A stretch of DNA of 13,208 nt from Butyrivibrio sp. UBA3740 (GTDB lineage: Bacteria > Bacillota > Clostridia > Lachnospirales > Lachnospiraceae): positions 1 to 13,208 of the forward strand of contig DFGW01000025.1 of NCBI GenBank assembly GCA_002372465.1, given 5' to 3'. The notes under the pieces were generated by a model that was not told the DNA's origin, made no database searches, and was given only the letters and a program-made list of their open reading frames with translations. Shown here one piece after another: positions 1 to 7,828 of this stretch. Numbering within the stretch: the first letter of the stretch is position 1; every line of letters starts with the position of its first letter. The position numbers were made by a program, and so were the translations under genes.

Positions 1-287
1 CTGCCAACAACTGGAATGTTGTTCAGTACGCAGTATTGGTGCACATGATTGCTCAGGTATGTGATATGAACGTTGGAGAGCTGGTACACGTCATTGCCGA
101 TGCTCACATCTACGACAGACACGTTCCGCTTATCAAAGAACTCATAGAAAGGAAGCCTCTTCCTGCACCTAAGTTCCACTTGAATCCGGATGTTAAGGAC
201 TTCTATGAATTTACGAGAAACGACGTATCCTTGGAGGGCTACGAAGTGGCAGGAGAGCAGTTTAAGGATATTCCTATTGCAATTTAA
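1..287 (+). CDS. thyA: Thymidylate synthase, C-terminal part (gene begins before the window)
   Basis: This is the last ~94 codons of a ThyA-type thymidylate synthase, which methylates dUMP to dTMP using 5,10-methylene-tetrahydrofolate and releases dihydrofolate. The reading frame is open from base 3. The fragment opens with NNWNVVQYAVLVHM, which matches the family segment carrying the dUMP-contacting Asn (FNIASYALLVHM in E. coli). HVIADAHIYDRH follows, with the His and Tyr that bind the dUMP ribose. The protein ends in IPIAI, like the conserved C-terminal PVAI that closes over the active site, so the 3' end looks intact. The catalytic Cys lies upstream and cannot be seen. A terminator follows within 20 bp. 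The nearby folA gene, on the opposite strand, encodes the enzyme that recycles the dihydrofolate made here. Confidence 0.93.
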   Translation, partial: ANNWNVVQYAVLVHMIAQVCDMNVGELVHVIADAHIYDRHVPLIKELIERKPLPAPKFHLNPDVKDFYEFTRNDVSLEGYEVAGEQFKDIPIAI

Positions 288-306
288 GAACCAAATCCAA
301 TAAGAA

Positions 307-334
307 AGGCAGGGCTACACGCCCTGCCTCTTTT
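307..334. terminator. Bidirectional intrinsic terminator between thyA and the lipid kinase
   Basis: A perfect 9-bp stem (AGGCAGGGC at 307-315 with GCCCTGCCT at 321-329) has a TACAC loop and is followed by CTTTTA on the plus strand. On the minus strand the stem is followed by TTTCTTA. It lies between convergent genes: thyA ends at 287 and the minus-strand kinase stop codon is at 333-335. It probably ends both transcripts, with the modest T-runs making efficiency uncertain. Confidence 0.8.
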
Positions 335-1241
335 AATTCTTTACCATGATAGTTATGGCTTTATTCATTACTTTGATCTCTGTGTCCTTGTGGGAGCCGC
401 CAAACTCGCCGTCTACAGTCCACTCAACATCGTCGTTTGAGTAGAACTTTGCCCAGCTTACCTGCTTAAATGTTATATAAGGGTTGCCTGCTTCCTTGGA
501 AGCAAGAGCTGCTAAGATTGCGTTGAACTCAGCAAGGTTTTTGGGGGCGCGGATCAGCATGAGCTCCATCTTGCCGTCATCCTGGTGGATGTCGGTGTCT
601 CCAAAGAGATTCATCCCTCCCACTGAGGCTGAATTGCTCATGGAGCCAAAGAGGTAATCTCCCTCCTCATCTATGCCCTCCGCCTCGATTCTCATGTGTG
701 TGCTGTAGCCAATATACTGAGGCAGTTCTGCGATGGCGCTTATCACATAAGCGGCGTAGCCAAGAACGTTCTTCAGCTCCTGGTCTGTGGCATAGCTGAC
801 CTTGGAAAAGGCTCCGAAGGCTGCTACGTAATTGAAATAACGGTCATTCATTCTGCCAAGGTCGTAGGTATAAGGTCTGCCGTTAACAGCCACATCAATG
901 GCCTTGGACCTTACTGAAGGTATTCCCAATCCTTTGGCAAAATCGTTGGTACTTCCGTTGGGAACATAGGAAATAACCGGTTTTTTCTTCATATCCATTG
1001 TGGCGCTTACTACGTGATTGAGCGTTCCATCTCCGCCACTGCATAGCACCATATCTATTTTTCCGTCATATTCCGCCAGTAGTTTTTCTGATGAAAACTC
1101 CGTGCCCGGAATAATGGGGTAGACTACAGGTTCATAGCCTGCGCCGGAAAGAGCTGCCACAATATTAAAGGTATCACTGGCGGCTTTTCCTGTTCCTGCT
1201 GTCTGATTAATTAACACTAAGGCTCTTTTACGTTTAGGCAT
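333..1241 (-). CDS. YegS/DgkB-family diacylglycerol (lipid) kinase
   Basis: A 302-residue soluble lipid kinase of the diacylglycerol kinase catalytic (DAGK_cat) superfamily, which also includes YegS, BmrU and DgkB. These enzymes phosphorylate lipid alcohols such as diacylglycerol with ATP at the inner membrane face. Visible signatures are an N-terminal INQTAGTGKA segment, the nucleotide-binding GGDGTLN at 69-75, PNGSTND at 94-100, the DLGRMNDRYF strand near 127-136, DDGKMEL near 221-227 and VDGE at 276-279, in the usual order. Length matches the family. The exact substrate cannot be read from sequence; DgkB-like recycling of diacylglycerol from lipoteichoic-acid synthesis is one possibility. 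The ATG at 1241 has a stop a few codons upstream and only a weak, distant AAAGGGG as ribosome site. It starts 28 bp after folA ends, so it is probably co-transcribed and perhaps translated by coupling. Confidence 0.88.
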   Translation of the reverse strand: MPKRKRALVLINQTAGTGKAASDTFNIVAALSGAGYEPVVYPIIPGTEFSSEKLLAEYDGKIDMVLCSGGDGTLNHVVSATMDMKKKPVISYVPNGSTNDFAKGLGIPSVRSKAIDVAVNGRPYTYDLGRMNDRYFNYVAAFGAFSKVSYATDQELKNVLGYAAYVISAIAELPQYIGYSTHMRIEAEGIDEEGDYLFGSMSNSASVGGMNLFGDTDIHQDDGKMELMLIRAPKNLAEFNAILAALASKEAGNPYITFKQVSWAKFYSNDDVEWTVDGEFGGSHKDTEIKVMNKAITIMVKN

Positions 1242-1269
1242 GTTTGTTCTTTAGACCCCTTTGCGATAA

Positions 1270-1764
1270 TTATTTCTTTTTCTCATAAATCCTGTAGGTA
1301 TATGTTATGTCGAAGTAGACCTGTTCGTCACTTTCGTCGACCAGTTCCCATTCAGGGAGCTTGTCCAGATTGGGAAAATAGGCATCGGCTTCATAAGCTT
1401 TATCGATAAAGGTTACGATACATCTGTCGCAGTCATCAAGGAATTCCTTGTAGACACTGGCTCCGCCTATGATGAAAACACCATCGGGATTCTCGTCCTT
1501 TATAAGATCCATGAGCTCTTCTTTGTTGTGGGCTATCTCGGCGTTTCTTACCTCATAGTCGGGTTTGGTGGAGAGAATGATGTTCCTTCTTTTTGGAAGA
1601 ACGATCTTCTGAGGAAAGGTCTCCAGGGTTTTACGTCCGTAAATTATGGTCTTTTCAAGAGTTCTTTTTCTGAAATTGTCCTTCTGATCTGCAGGAATGC
1701 TCACAAGGAGCTGTCCCTTATTCCCAATAGCCCAGTTGCTGTCAACGGCTACAATTGCTTGCAT
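1270..1764 (-). CDS. folA: Dihydrofolate reductase
   Basis: A 164-residue DHFR, which reduces dihydrofolate to tetrahydrofolate with NADPH. Family motifs appear in order: AVDSNWAIGNKG (residues 6-17), the catalytic acidic residue Asp26 in IPAD, YGRKTLETFP (42-51) for the NADPH phosphate loop, LPKRRNIILS (56-65) with the Arg that meets the folate glutamate, and IIGGASVY (98-105). The Trp of the usual LPW motif is replaced: the sequence reads LLVSIP. There also seems to be one extra residue before the following Phe. The start is placed at ATG 1764 because GGAGGT sits 7 bases upstream. A GTG three codons earlier (1773) overlaps that Shine-Dalgarno and is unlikely to be used. thyA is nearby and the lipid kinase is directly downstream. 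Confidence 0.93.
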   Translation of the reverse strand: MQAIVAVDSNWAIGNKGQLLVSIPADQKDNFRKRTLEKTIIYGRKTLETFPQKIVLPKRRNIILSTKPDYEVRNAEIAHNKEELMDLIKDENPDGVFIIGGASVYKEFLDDCDRCIVTFIDKAYEADAYFPNLDKLPEWELVDESDEQVYFDITYTYRIYEKKK

Positions 1765-1804
1765 TATGCTCACCTCCGGTATATTAATAATCCTGCTTTT
1801 TTCT

Positions 1805-1813
1805 ATTTTAGCA
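1805..1813 (-). promoter_or_regulatory. Possible extended -10 promoter of folA
   Basis: On the minus strand TGCTAAAAT forms an extended -10 (TG-n-TAAAAT) just after the T-run of the chemoreceptor terminator and about 40 bases before the folA start. No good -35 box is visible at normal spacing. Since the upstream gene is closed by a strong terminator, folA needs a promoter in this short gap, and this is the best candidate I see. Confidence 0.35.
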
Positions 1814-1853
1814 AAAAAAGAGGATTGCCACCATATTGCTATGATGGCAATCC
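1813..1853 (-). terminator. Intrinsic terminator of chemoreceptor A
   Basis: Read on the minus strand, GGATTGCCATCAT pairs with ATGGTGGCAATCC (13 bp with one G-T pair) around a 6-base loop. The stem is followed by CTTTTTTTG. Stem bases are 1822-1834 and 1841-1853, and the T-run corresponds to the A-run at 1813-1819. It lies about 30 bases after the receptor stop codon and ahead of folA, so folA is probably transcribed separately. Confidence 0.9.
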
Positions 1854-1881
1854 ATTATATCAAGGTGGCAAAAGGAGAGGG

Positions 1882-3909
1882 TTATGCTTTGAAGAAATCC
1901 ATCTCCGTATTGAGCTTTTCTGCGATTTCCTTCAGACCGTTTGCAGAGCCTGCAAGAGTTGTGACAGTTGCTGAAAGCTCCTGCATTGAAGCTCCGGTCT
2001 CTTCTGATGATGCTGCGTTTTCTTCAGAGATTGCGGAAAGGGCACTCATTACATCCACAACTGCATTCTTGGATGTGTCACACTGCTCTGCTCCCTGGGA
2101 GATGAGCTGTACGCCGCCAACGGTGCTGCCTATGTCGCCCAGCATTCCGTTTACAGCACTCAGTGTCTCGCCAAGAGCTATCTGCTGATCCTGATTTCCC
2201 TGACGAACATCCTCTGCAGCCTGTACAGCAGCTTTGGACTGTTCAAGAAGGACATCCATCTCTTTTCTGATATCATCTGCCATGGCCTTTGAGTCATCGG
2301 CAAGCTTTCCGATTTCTTCGGCAACAACTGCAAAGCCTTTTCCTGCTTCGCCGGCTCTTGCTGCTTCGATAGATGCGTTAAGTGAAAGGAGGTTTGTCTG
2401 GGTTGCGATAGATGCAATTCCCTCAACCTTGTCGTTGATATTTGTAACGGCATCCTGTGTTGCAGAGATGGTTTTGGAGATCTCGTCTATCTTGGCTGTC
2501 ATCTCAGCTGAGGAATCCTGAAGTGAAGCAAGGGAGGAGCTTGATACTTCGGAAGCTTCCTTCATCTTGTTGGCCAGATCTGAAAGGCTGCCTGTTGAGT
2601 TTTGGACATCTCCGACAGCTTCGCCGATTCTTCCGACATTTTCTGAAGCGTTCTGGATCTCATCAGCCTGCTGGGTTGCACCTGATGCAATTTCCTGAAC
2701 TGCATTGGATACGTCTTCGGCAGTCTGGGAGATCTGATTAGCCATATCTGAGAGTTCTTCGGATGAAGAACCTACATCTGAAGCAGAGGCCTTGATGTTT
2801 GCAACAATTTCAGAGAGCTTGCTGATTACGGCATTGGTATTGCCGACCATTTCTCCAAACTCGTCTTTTCTGTGGAGGTGTTTGTCAATCTTGTGGAAAC
2901 GGCCGTCTGCAAGAGCTGCCAGTGAATCGTTGACATCTGCAATCGGCTCTGTAAATCCCTTTGCCATAAAGAAGGATAATATTGCGGCGATGATTGCCAT
3001 TATTACACCAAGGATAACGACTATTATTGCAGCTGATTTTGAAGATGCTGAAATGATTTTTGTGTTGCTGGCTGCACAGATAGTCCAGCCTGTTGTTGGA
3101 GATTTTACATAGCATACAACTGCGCTGTAGCCTTTTCCTGTATTGGCTGTGTAATTACCGTTTGAAAGACCACTTGTCATAAATGTGGATTTACTTCTGT
3201 CGTCCTCGTTGTCCTGAGTGATCTCGTACTGGGAATGAGCAGCTACCATTCCGGTTCTGTCGACGATAAAAGCATCATCAGCTTCTTCTGCCAGGAACTT
3301 ATGAAATTCATTAAGATCATAGTTTCTCTGGATGACGCCGATAACGTCTTTGCCATTGTCACCAAAGACAGGAACAGCGAAGGTACACTGCCTAAGTCCG
3401 GTGGAAGATGATGTGATAATATCTGATACGAATGCATTTCCTGCCATGGCCTGCTGGAAATACTCTCTTGAAGATACATCCACAAGTTTACCGCTTGCTC
3501 TGAGCAGCTGCATTCCATCCGCGCTTGTAATAACGGTAACATTTCCGTCGTTAAGCATAGCATCTACGTTATTAAGATATGCCTGTGCCTTTGATGTTGT
3601 AGTTACGTCTCCCGGGTTTTGGATATAGATCCTTGTAGAAGGAGCGGCGGCAATAGCCTGCATGGCGGCAAAGTTCTTTTGGATGATCGTCTCAAATTCA
3701 GACTCGATATACCATGCCTGCCAGTCAAGTGCATCAATCGCATCTGCAAGAGCCTTTTTAGTGGAAGTGTTATAACTGATGATGATCGAAACCGCCAGCG
3801 GTACGATGGTGAGGCACAGCATCACTGCAATCAGTCTGGTTTTGATACTGTTAGTAAAACTGATGGAGCTTTTTTTGTCTGTGCTGCTTTTTGAACTTTT
3901 CTTTGCCAT
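1882..3909 (-). CDS. Methyl-accepting chemotaxis protein A (dCache-HAMP-MA)
   Basis: A 675-residue transmembrane chemoreceptor that senses an extracellular ligand and controls CheA/CheW. A short basic N-terminus is followed by TM1 (about 24-46), an extracellular double-Cache-like sensor (about 50-285, with SREYFQQA at 147-154, STGLRQ near 169-174 and [13 protein letters not shown] near 214-226), TM2 (about 292-316), HAMP (about 317-370) and a long coiled-coil signalling domain. The hairpin tip is [20 protein letters not shown] at 502-521. About 22 heptads on each side of the tip suggest the 44-heptad class. There is no C-terminal CheR-tethering pentapeptide; it ends DFFKA. The start is supported by GGAGG six bases before the ATG. 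The signalling domain is about 92% identical by eye to the adjacent receptor B, whereas the sensor is much more diverged. The ligand is unknown. No other chemotaxis genes are in the window. Confidence 0.95.
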   Translation of the reverse strand: MAKKSSKSSTDKKSSISFTNSIKTRLIAVMLCLTIVPLAVSIIISYNTSTKKALADAIDALDWQAWYIESEFETIIQKNFAAMQAIAAAPSTRIYIQNPGDVTTTSKAQAYLNNVDAMLNDGNVTVITSADGMQLLRASGKLVDVSSREYFQQAMAGNAFVSDIITSSSTGLRQCTFAVPVFGDNGKDVIGVIQRNYDLNEFHKFLAEEADDAFIVDRTGMVAAHSQYEITQDNEDDRSKSTFMTSGLSNGNYTANTGKGYSAVVCYVKSPTTGWTICAASNTKIISASSKSAAIIVVILGVIMAIIAAILSFFMAKGFTEPIADVNDSLAALADGRFHKIDKHLHRKDEFGEMVGNTNAVISKLSEIVANIKASASDVGSSSEELSDMANQISQTAEDVSNAVQEIASGATQQADEIQNASENVGRIGEAVGDVQNSTGSLSDLANKMKEASEVSSSSLASLQDSSAEMTAKIDEISKTISATQDAVTNINDKVEGIASIATQTNLLSLNASIEAARAGEAGKGFAVVAEEIGKLADDSKAMADDIRKEMDVLLEQSKAAVQAAEDVRQGNQDQQIALGETLSAVNGMLGDIGSTVGGVQLISQGAEQCDTSKNAVVDVMSALSAISEENAASSEETGASMQELSATVTTLAGSANGLKEIAEKLNTEMDFFKA
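1885..2763 (-). repeat. Paralogous direct repeat, copy 1 (MCP signalling domain)
   Basis: Codes for residues 383-675 of receptor A. It is nearly identical in protein to 4093-4971 in the same orientation, but many third codon positions differ. The duplication is therefore not fresh, and protein sequence is being conserved by selection or by partial gene conversion. Confidence 0.85.
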
Positions 3910-3958
3910 ATTACGCCTCCAATTTATAACGTCATAAAAAATATTAGTACACGAAATA

Positions 3959-3988
3959 ATTATACTACTATGATGTAAAAAAGTTTAA
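3959..3988 (-). promoter_or_regulatory. Candidate promoter of chemoreceptor A
   Basis: On the minus strand there is a perfect TATAAT (3959-3964) with TTAAAC 18 bases upstream (3983-3988, a poor -35). The ATG is about 50 bases downstream. The same layout, with a better TTAACA -35 and the same 18-base spacer, precedes receptor B, which supports it. Confidence 0.5.
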
Positions 3989-3992
3989 AACC

Positions 3993-4014
3993 AACCGCAA
4001 TATTAGAAAAATTT
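3993..4014 (-). promoter_or_regulatory. Conserved element upstream of chemoreceptor A promoter
   Basis: A 22-base AT-rich stretch that on the plus strand reads AACCGCAATATTAGAAA followed by AATTT. It matches 6199-6220 upstream of receptor B at about 17 of 22 positions. It sits 4 bases upstream of the candidate -35 box and about 84 bases from the start codon. It could be an UP element, a regulator site, or part of a sigma-28-like promoter. Confidence 0.45.
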
Positions 4015-4024
4015 AATAGATTGC

Positions 4025-4060
4025 AAAAGAGCTGTGATCCTTATGGAAGGACCACAGCTC
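4025..4060 (-). terminator. Intrinsic terminator of chemoreceptor B
   Basis: On the minus strand GAGCTGTGGTCCTT pairs with AAGGATCACAGCTC (14 bp with one G-T pair) around a CCAT loop. TTTTGC follows, a short T-run. It lies about 30 bases past the receptor B stop codon, separating the two receptor transcripts. The stem is strong but the T-run is short, so some read-through is possible. Confidence 0.82.
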
Positions 4061-4089
4061 ATATAATTCAAAGAAGCTTTAAATGCTGA

Positions 4090-6123
4090 TTATGACTTGA
4101 AGAAGGACATCTCGTCATTGAGTTTGTCTGCGATTTCTTTCAGGTTGTTTGCGCTTCCGGCCAGGGTAGTAACTGTAGCGGAAAGCTCCTGCATGGAAGC
4201 CCCGGTTTCTTCTGAGGATGCAGCGTTCTCTTCAGAGATGGCTGACAGAGCACTCATGGTGTCAACAACGGCATTCTTTGAGGATTCGCAGGTGTCTGCA
4301 CCCTGGGAAATGAGCTGTACACCGCCAACGGTGCTTCCGATATCTCCCAGCATACCGTTTACGGCACTTAAGGTTTCACCAAGGGCAATCTGCTGATCCT
4401 GATTGCCCTGCCGTACATCTTCTGCAGCCTGAACGGCAGCTTTGGACTGTTCAAGAAGGATATCCATCTCTTTTCTGATATCATCTGCCATTTCCTTGGA
4501 GTCATCTGCAAGTTTGCCGATCTCCTCAGCAACAACCGCAAAGCCTTTTCCTGCTTCTCCGGCTCTTGCAGCCTCGATGGAGGCATTCAGTGAAAGGAGG
4601 TTTGTCTGTGTGGCGATAGAAGAAATACCTTCAACCTTATCGTTGATATTGGAAACAGCTTCCTGAGTAGCTGAAATAGTTCTGGAAATCTCGTCGATCT
4701 TTGCTGTCATCTCAGAGGAAGAATCCTGGAGAGAAGCAAGGGATGCGCTGGATACTTCGGAGGCCTCCTTCATCTTGTTGGCCAGATCTGAAAGGTTTCC
4801 GGTAGAGTTCTGGACATCGCCGACAGCATCGCCAATCCTGCCAACATTCTCAGATGCGCTCTGGATTTCATCAGCCTGCTGAGTGGCTCCTGAAGCGATT
4901 TCCTGAACGGCATTGGATACATCCTCTGCGGTCTGGGAAATCTGGTTGGCCATATCGGAGAGATCTTCAGAGGAAGCACCAAGGTTGGCTGCAGAGGACT
5001 TGATATGAGATACTATGGAGCTGAGTTCATCAACAACCTTGTTGGTACATCTGATCATTAAGCCAAATTCGCCTTTTTCGCCAAGCTTAAGATCTATTTT
5101 TTTGAAGCGACCGTCAGCTAAGTTGGTGAGGGAATCACAAACAGTATAAATAGGCTTCATGAGAAGGGTACCGCAGAACAAAGCGATAATTGTAACAATG
5201 ATAGCAAGGATAATGCCGATTATGATTACTGTTGTGGCTGCCTGTCTTGCGGATTTCAGTACTGCTTTGGAATTAGATGCTGTGCATACGGTGAATTTTG
5301 TGTTTGGTTCTTTTACATAGGCAACATAGGCATCATAGCCTTTTCCTGTGTCAACAAAGTAGAAGCCTTCGTCCTTTCCGGACACCATAAATTCGGACTT
5401 GTCTCGGTATTCCTCTTCATGTTCGCCTTCGCCTATCTTGTATTGTGAATGGGCTGCCACAAGACCTGTCCTGTCAACGATAAAGGCATCCTGAGATTCC
5501 TCTGCCAGGAATTCATGAAAGTCATCAAGATTGTAGTTTCTCTGAATGATGCCATAATAATTGCCGGAGCCGTCTGTTATGGGCGCTGCGAAGGTTACCT
5601 GTCTGGTGCCGGTAGAAGCACTGACAATTACATCGGACACATAGGGCTGACCCTTCATGGCCTGCTGGAAATATTCTCTTTCATGGACATCTACCAGTTT
5701 TCCGCCGTCTGTACGGAAGAGCTGCATACCATCAGCTCCCGTGAGGGTAGTCGCGTTACCGTCGGCAAGAACGTCATCTACACCTTTAAGTGTTGACATG
5801 ATGACATCATCACTGATACCTGCCTCAGGTGCAGTAATATATGCAATAATGGTGGGATTTTGCCCTACCAGCCTGATCGTGTTCATGTTCTGCTCAATAA
5901 TGGACTGCAAAGTGGCTTCGATATACCACGCCTGCCATTCCAGTGAATCCTGAGCATCAACCATAGCCTTCTTGGAAGAGGTGTTATAGCTGACTACGAT
6001 GGCTATGATAAGTGGGACAATAGCCATTGCAACCATGACGGCAACAAGCTGGGTCCTGATGCTGTGCACAAAGGCTATTTTGTTTTCGGAGCTAACTGCT
6101 TCTTTTTTTACTTCATTTTTCAT
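4090..6123 (-). CDS. Methyl-accepting chemotaxis protein B (dCache-HAMP-MA)
   Basis: A 677-residue chemoreceptor, paralogue of the one at 1882-3909. Layout: basic N-terminus, TM1 (about 24-46), extracellular double-Cache-like sensor (about 50-288, including EREYFQQAM at 148-156, STGTRQ at 170-175 and [13 protein letters not shown] near 214-226), TM2 (about 296-317), HAMP (about 319-372), then the signalling hairpin whose tip is [20 protein letters not shown] at 504-523. Its length fits the 44-heptad class, and it ends SFFKS with no CheR-docking pentapeptide. Between the receptors the last ~293 residues differ at only about 23 positions, while the sensor and HAMP differ widely, as expected for receptors joining the same arrays but reading different signals. 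GGAGG lies six bases before the ATG. The ligand is not predictable from sequence. It is divergent from tig. Confidence 0.95.
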   Translation of the reverse strand: MKNEVKKEAVSSENKIAFVHSIRTQLVAVMVAMAIVPLIIAIVVSYNTSSKKAMVDAQDSLEWQAWYIEATLQSIIEQNMNTIRLVGQNPTIIAYITAPEAGISDDVIMSTLKGVDDVLADGNATTLTGADGMQLFRTDGGKLVDVHEREYFQQAMKGQPYVSDVIVSASTGTRQVTFAAPITDGSGNYYGIIQRNYNLDDFHEFLAEESQDAFIVDRTGLVAAHSQYKIGEGEHEEEYRDKSEFMVSGKDEGFYFVDTGKGYDAYVAYVKEPNTKFTVCTASNSKAVLKSARQAATTVIIIGIILAIIVTIIALFCGTLLMKPIYTVCDSLTNLADGRFKKIDLKLGEKGEFGLMIRCTNKVVDELSSIVSHIKSSAANLGASSEDLSDMANQISQTAEDVSNAVQEIASGATQQADEIQSASENVGRIGDAVGDVQNSTGNLSDLANKMKEASEVSSASLASLQDSSSEMTAKIDEISRTISATQEAVSNINDKVEGISSIATQTNLLSLNASIEAARAGEAGKGFAVVAEEIGKLADDSKEMADDIRKEMDILLEQSKAAVQAAEDVRQGNQDQQIALGETLSAVNGMLGDIGSTVGGVQLISQGADTCESSKNAVVDTMSALSAISEENAASSEETGASMQELSATVTTLAGSANNLKEIADKLNDEMSFFKS
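4093..4971 (-). repeat. Paralogous direct repeat, copy 2 (MCP signalling domain)
   Basis: Codes for residues 385-677 of receptor B and is the partner of 1885-2763. The two copies lie about 2.2 kb apart in direct orientation. Recombination between them would remove one receptor gene and leave a hybrid. Confidence 0.85.
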
Positions 6124-6162
6124 ATTATGCCTCCATAAATTTAGTTAATCTGGCATTAATTT

Positions 6163-6192
6163 ATTATACGCTTGTGTTTTTAATTATGTTAA
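6163..6192 (-). promoter_or_regulatory. Candidate promoter of chemoreceptor B
   Basis: On the minus strand TTAACA (6187-6192) and TATAAT (6163-6168) are 18 bases apart, about 40 bases before the ATG. This is a good sigma-A type promoter (5 of 6 and 6 of 6 consensus bases). The 6124-6345 gap also holds the divergent tig promoter; nothing else was recognised in it. Confidence 0.62.
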
Positions 6193-6198
6193 CTTTGA

Positions 6199-6220
6199 AT
6201 CGCAATATAATAAATTTTTT
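6199..6220 (-). promoter_or_regulatory. Conserved element upstream of chemoreceptor B promoter
   Basis: The plus strand reads AATCGCAATATAATAAA followed by TTTTT, and is partner to 3993-4014. The shared core is AAYCGCAATATWAKAAA. It lies 6 bases upstream of the -35 box of receptor B. Confidence 0.45.
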
Positions 6221-6259
6221 AGAATTATAGTTTTTTGTCTACTAATTCCTCATTAATTA

Positions 6260-6288
6260 TGGAAATTTGGGTAGCGATGTGCTATAAT
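6260..6288 (+). promoter_or_regulatory. Candidate promoter of tig
   Basis: TGGAAA (6260-6265) is followed after 17 bases by TATAAT (6283-6288). The -10 is extended by TGC directly before it (TGCTATAAT). Transcription would start near 6295 and give a leader of about 50 bases. A strong promoter fits the high demand for trigger factor. Confidence 0.65.
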
Positions 6289-6301
6289 CGGAAAGCGACT
6301 G

Positions 6302-6315
6302 TGCCCAGGTGGGCA
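6302..6315 (+). promoter_or_regulatory. Perfect inverted repeat in the tig leader
   Basis: TGCCCA-GG-TGGGCA lies in the 5' leader between the -10 box and the Shine-Dalgarno. As RNA it could form a 5-bp hairpin with an AGGT loop near the transcript 5' end. As DNA it is a 14-bp near-palindrome that could be an operator just downstream of the start site. No T-run follows, so it is not a terminator. Confidence 0.4.
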
Positions 6316-6345
6316 GATTAAGACATTAGTAAGGAGATACATGAA

Positions 6346-7797
6346 ATGAGCGTTACAGTAGAGAAGCTTGATAACAGCATGGCTAAGCTTAAGATAACAG
6401 TTTCAGCAGATCAGCTTGAGAAGGCTATCGAAAAGGCTTACCAGAAGAACAAGAATAAGATCCAGCTCCCTGGATTCCGTAAGGGTAAAGCACCTCGTAA
6501 GATGATCGAGAAGATGTATGGTGCATCAGTATTTTATGAGGACGCAGCCAATGACCTTATTGAGGAAGAGTATCCTAAGGCAGTAGAAGAGTGCGGAGAG
6601 GATGTTGTTTCTTCACCTAAGATTGATGTAGAGCAGCTTGAGGCAGGCAAGGACTTCGTGTTTACAGCAGAAGTTGCACTTAAACCACCGGTTAAGCTTG
6701 GAAAGTATAAAGGAATTGAAGTTGAGAAGATGGACCTTGACGTAACAGATGAAGAGGTTGACGCAGAGATTGATAAGCAGAGAGGCATGAACGCAAGATC
6801 AATCGATGTAAATGACAGAGCTGTACAGAACGGCGACACAGTTTCTCTTGATTTCGAGGGATTTGTTGACGGAGTTGCATTCGACGGCGGTAAGGGAACA
6901 GATTATCCTCTTACAATCGGTTCAGGCGCATTCATTCCCGGATTTGAGGAGCAGCTTGTTGGATTTGAAATCGGCCAGGAAGGCGATGTAAACGTTAAGT
7001 TCCCTGAGGACTATCAGGCAGAGAATCTTGCAGGCAAGGATGCAACCTTCAAGTGCAAGGTTAACTCTATCAGAGCTAAAGAGCTTCCTGAGCTTAATGA
7101 CGATTTCGCCAGCGATCAGGGCTTTGATACTCTTGCAGAGTACAAGGAAGATGTAAAGAACAAGCTCGCCCAGAAGAAGGAAACAGATCAGAAGGCTAAG
7201 AGGGAGGACGCTGTAGTAAGAGCCGTTATCGAGGATTCTGAGATGGAGCTTCCTGAGGCCATGATCGAGACACAGCAGAGACAGATGGTTAATGAGTTCG
7301 CTCAGAGACTTCAGATGCAGGGCATGAACATGGAGCAGTACCTTCAGTATACAGGCAGCTCCGTAGATCAGATGCTTGCACAGGTTAAGCCACAGGCTAT
7401 CGAGAGAATCAAGTCAAGACTTGTTCTTGAGGCTGTAGCAGCTAAGGAGAACATTGAGATTTCTGACGCTGACTTTGAGGCAGAGCTTGAGAGCATGGCT
7501 CACCAGTACAAGATGGAAGTTGAGAAGCTTAAGGAGCTTATGCCTGAGGCAGAGAAGAAGCAGATGAAGAGCGACCTTGCTGTTCAGAAGGCAGCAGAGT
7601 TCCTTGTAGAGAATGTTAAGGAAGGCGCTAAGAAGGCTGCCAAGAAGACAGCTAAGAAGGCTGATGATGCTGCAGAAGAGAAGCCAGCCAAGAAGACAGC
7701 TGCCAAGAAGACTACTAAGAAGGCTGACGAGGCTGAAAGTGCTGAAGAGAAGCCTAAGAAGACTACAAGAAAAAAGAAGACTGAGGAAGAGGCTTAA
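6346..7797 (+). CDS. tig: Trigger factor with lysine-rich C-terminal extension
   Basis: A 483-residue ribosome-associated chaperone that meets nascent chains at the exit tunnel and has peptidyl-prolyl isomerase activity. Domains: N-terminal ribosome-binding domain (about 1-112) with the docking signature GFRKGKAP at 43-50; FKBP-like isomerase domain (about 157-243, with FEGFVDGVAFDGG near 170-182 and IPGFEEQL at 197-204); and the helical chaperone domain from about 250 to 424. After the normal end comes an extension of about 59 residues (425-483) made of AKK/TKK blocks alternating with acidic patches. It has about 20 lysines and resembles histone H1 tails. This makes the protein about 50 residues longer than typical trigger factors. 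AAGGAG lies 9 bases before the ATG. The tail is encoded in the same codon style as the rest and reads through cleanly, so it is not an obvious frameshift product. Confidence 0.96.
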   Translation: MSVTVEKLDNSMAKLKITVSADQLEKAIEKAYQKNKNKIQLPGFRKGKAPRKMIEKMYGASVFYEDAANDLIEEEYPKAVEECGEDVVSSPKIDVEQLEAGKDFVFTAEVALKPPVKLGKYKGIEVEKMDLDVTDEEVDAEIDKQRGMNARSIDVNDRAVQNGDTVSLDFEGFVDGVAFDGGKGTDYPLTIGSGAFIPGFEEQLVGFEIGQEGDVNVKFPEDYQAENLAGKDATFKCKVNSIRAKELPELNDDFASDQGFDTLAEYKEDVKNKLAQKKETDQKAKREDAVVRAVIEDSEMELPEAMIETQQRQMVNEFAQRLQMQGMNMEQYLQYTGSSVDQMLAQVKPQAIERIKSRLVLEAVAAKENIEISDADFEAELESMAHQYKMEVEKLKELMPEAEKKQMKSDLAVQKAAEFLVENVKEGAKKAAKKTAKKADDAAEEKPAKKTAAKKTTKKADEAESAEEKPKKTTRKKKTEEEA

Positions 7798-7828
7798 TTC
7801 CTTATCTGATTCACTTTTTAATAAGAAA

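Noticed and set aside
1765..1773. GTG start for folA three codons upstream
   Set aside because: The GTG is part of the GGAGGTG Shine-Dalgarno itself. The ATG at 1764 is spaced correctly from it.
1697..2188. Long plus-strand open frame opposite the 3' end of chemoreceptor A, with similar ones opposite receptor B
   Set aside because: They lie antisense to strongly conserved receptor coding sequence, have no convincing ribosome site, and recur at the same place in both paralogues because the sense codons are the same.
6341..6349. Minimal upstream ORF ATG-AAA-TGA overlapping the tig start
   Set aside because: It is only 4 bases from the Shine-Dalgarno, which favours the tig ATG at 9 bases. It is probably incidental.
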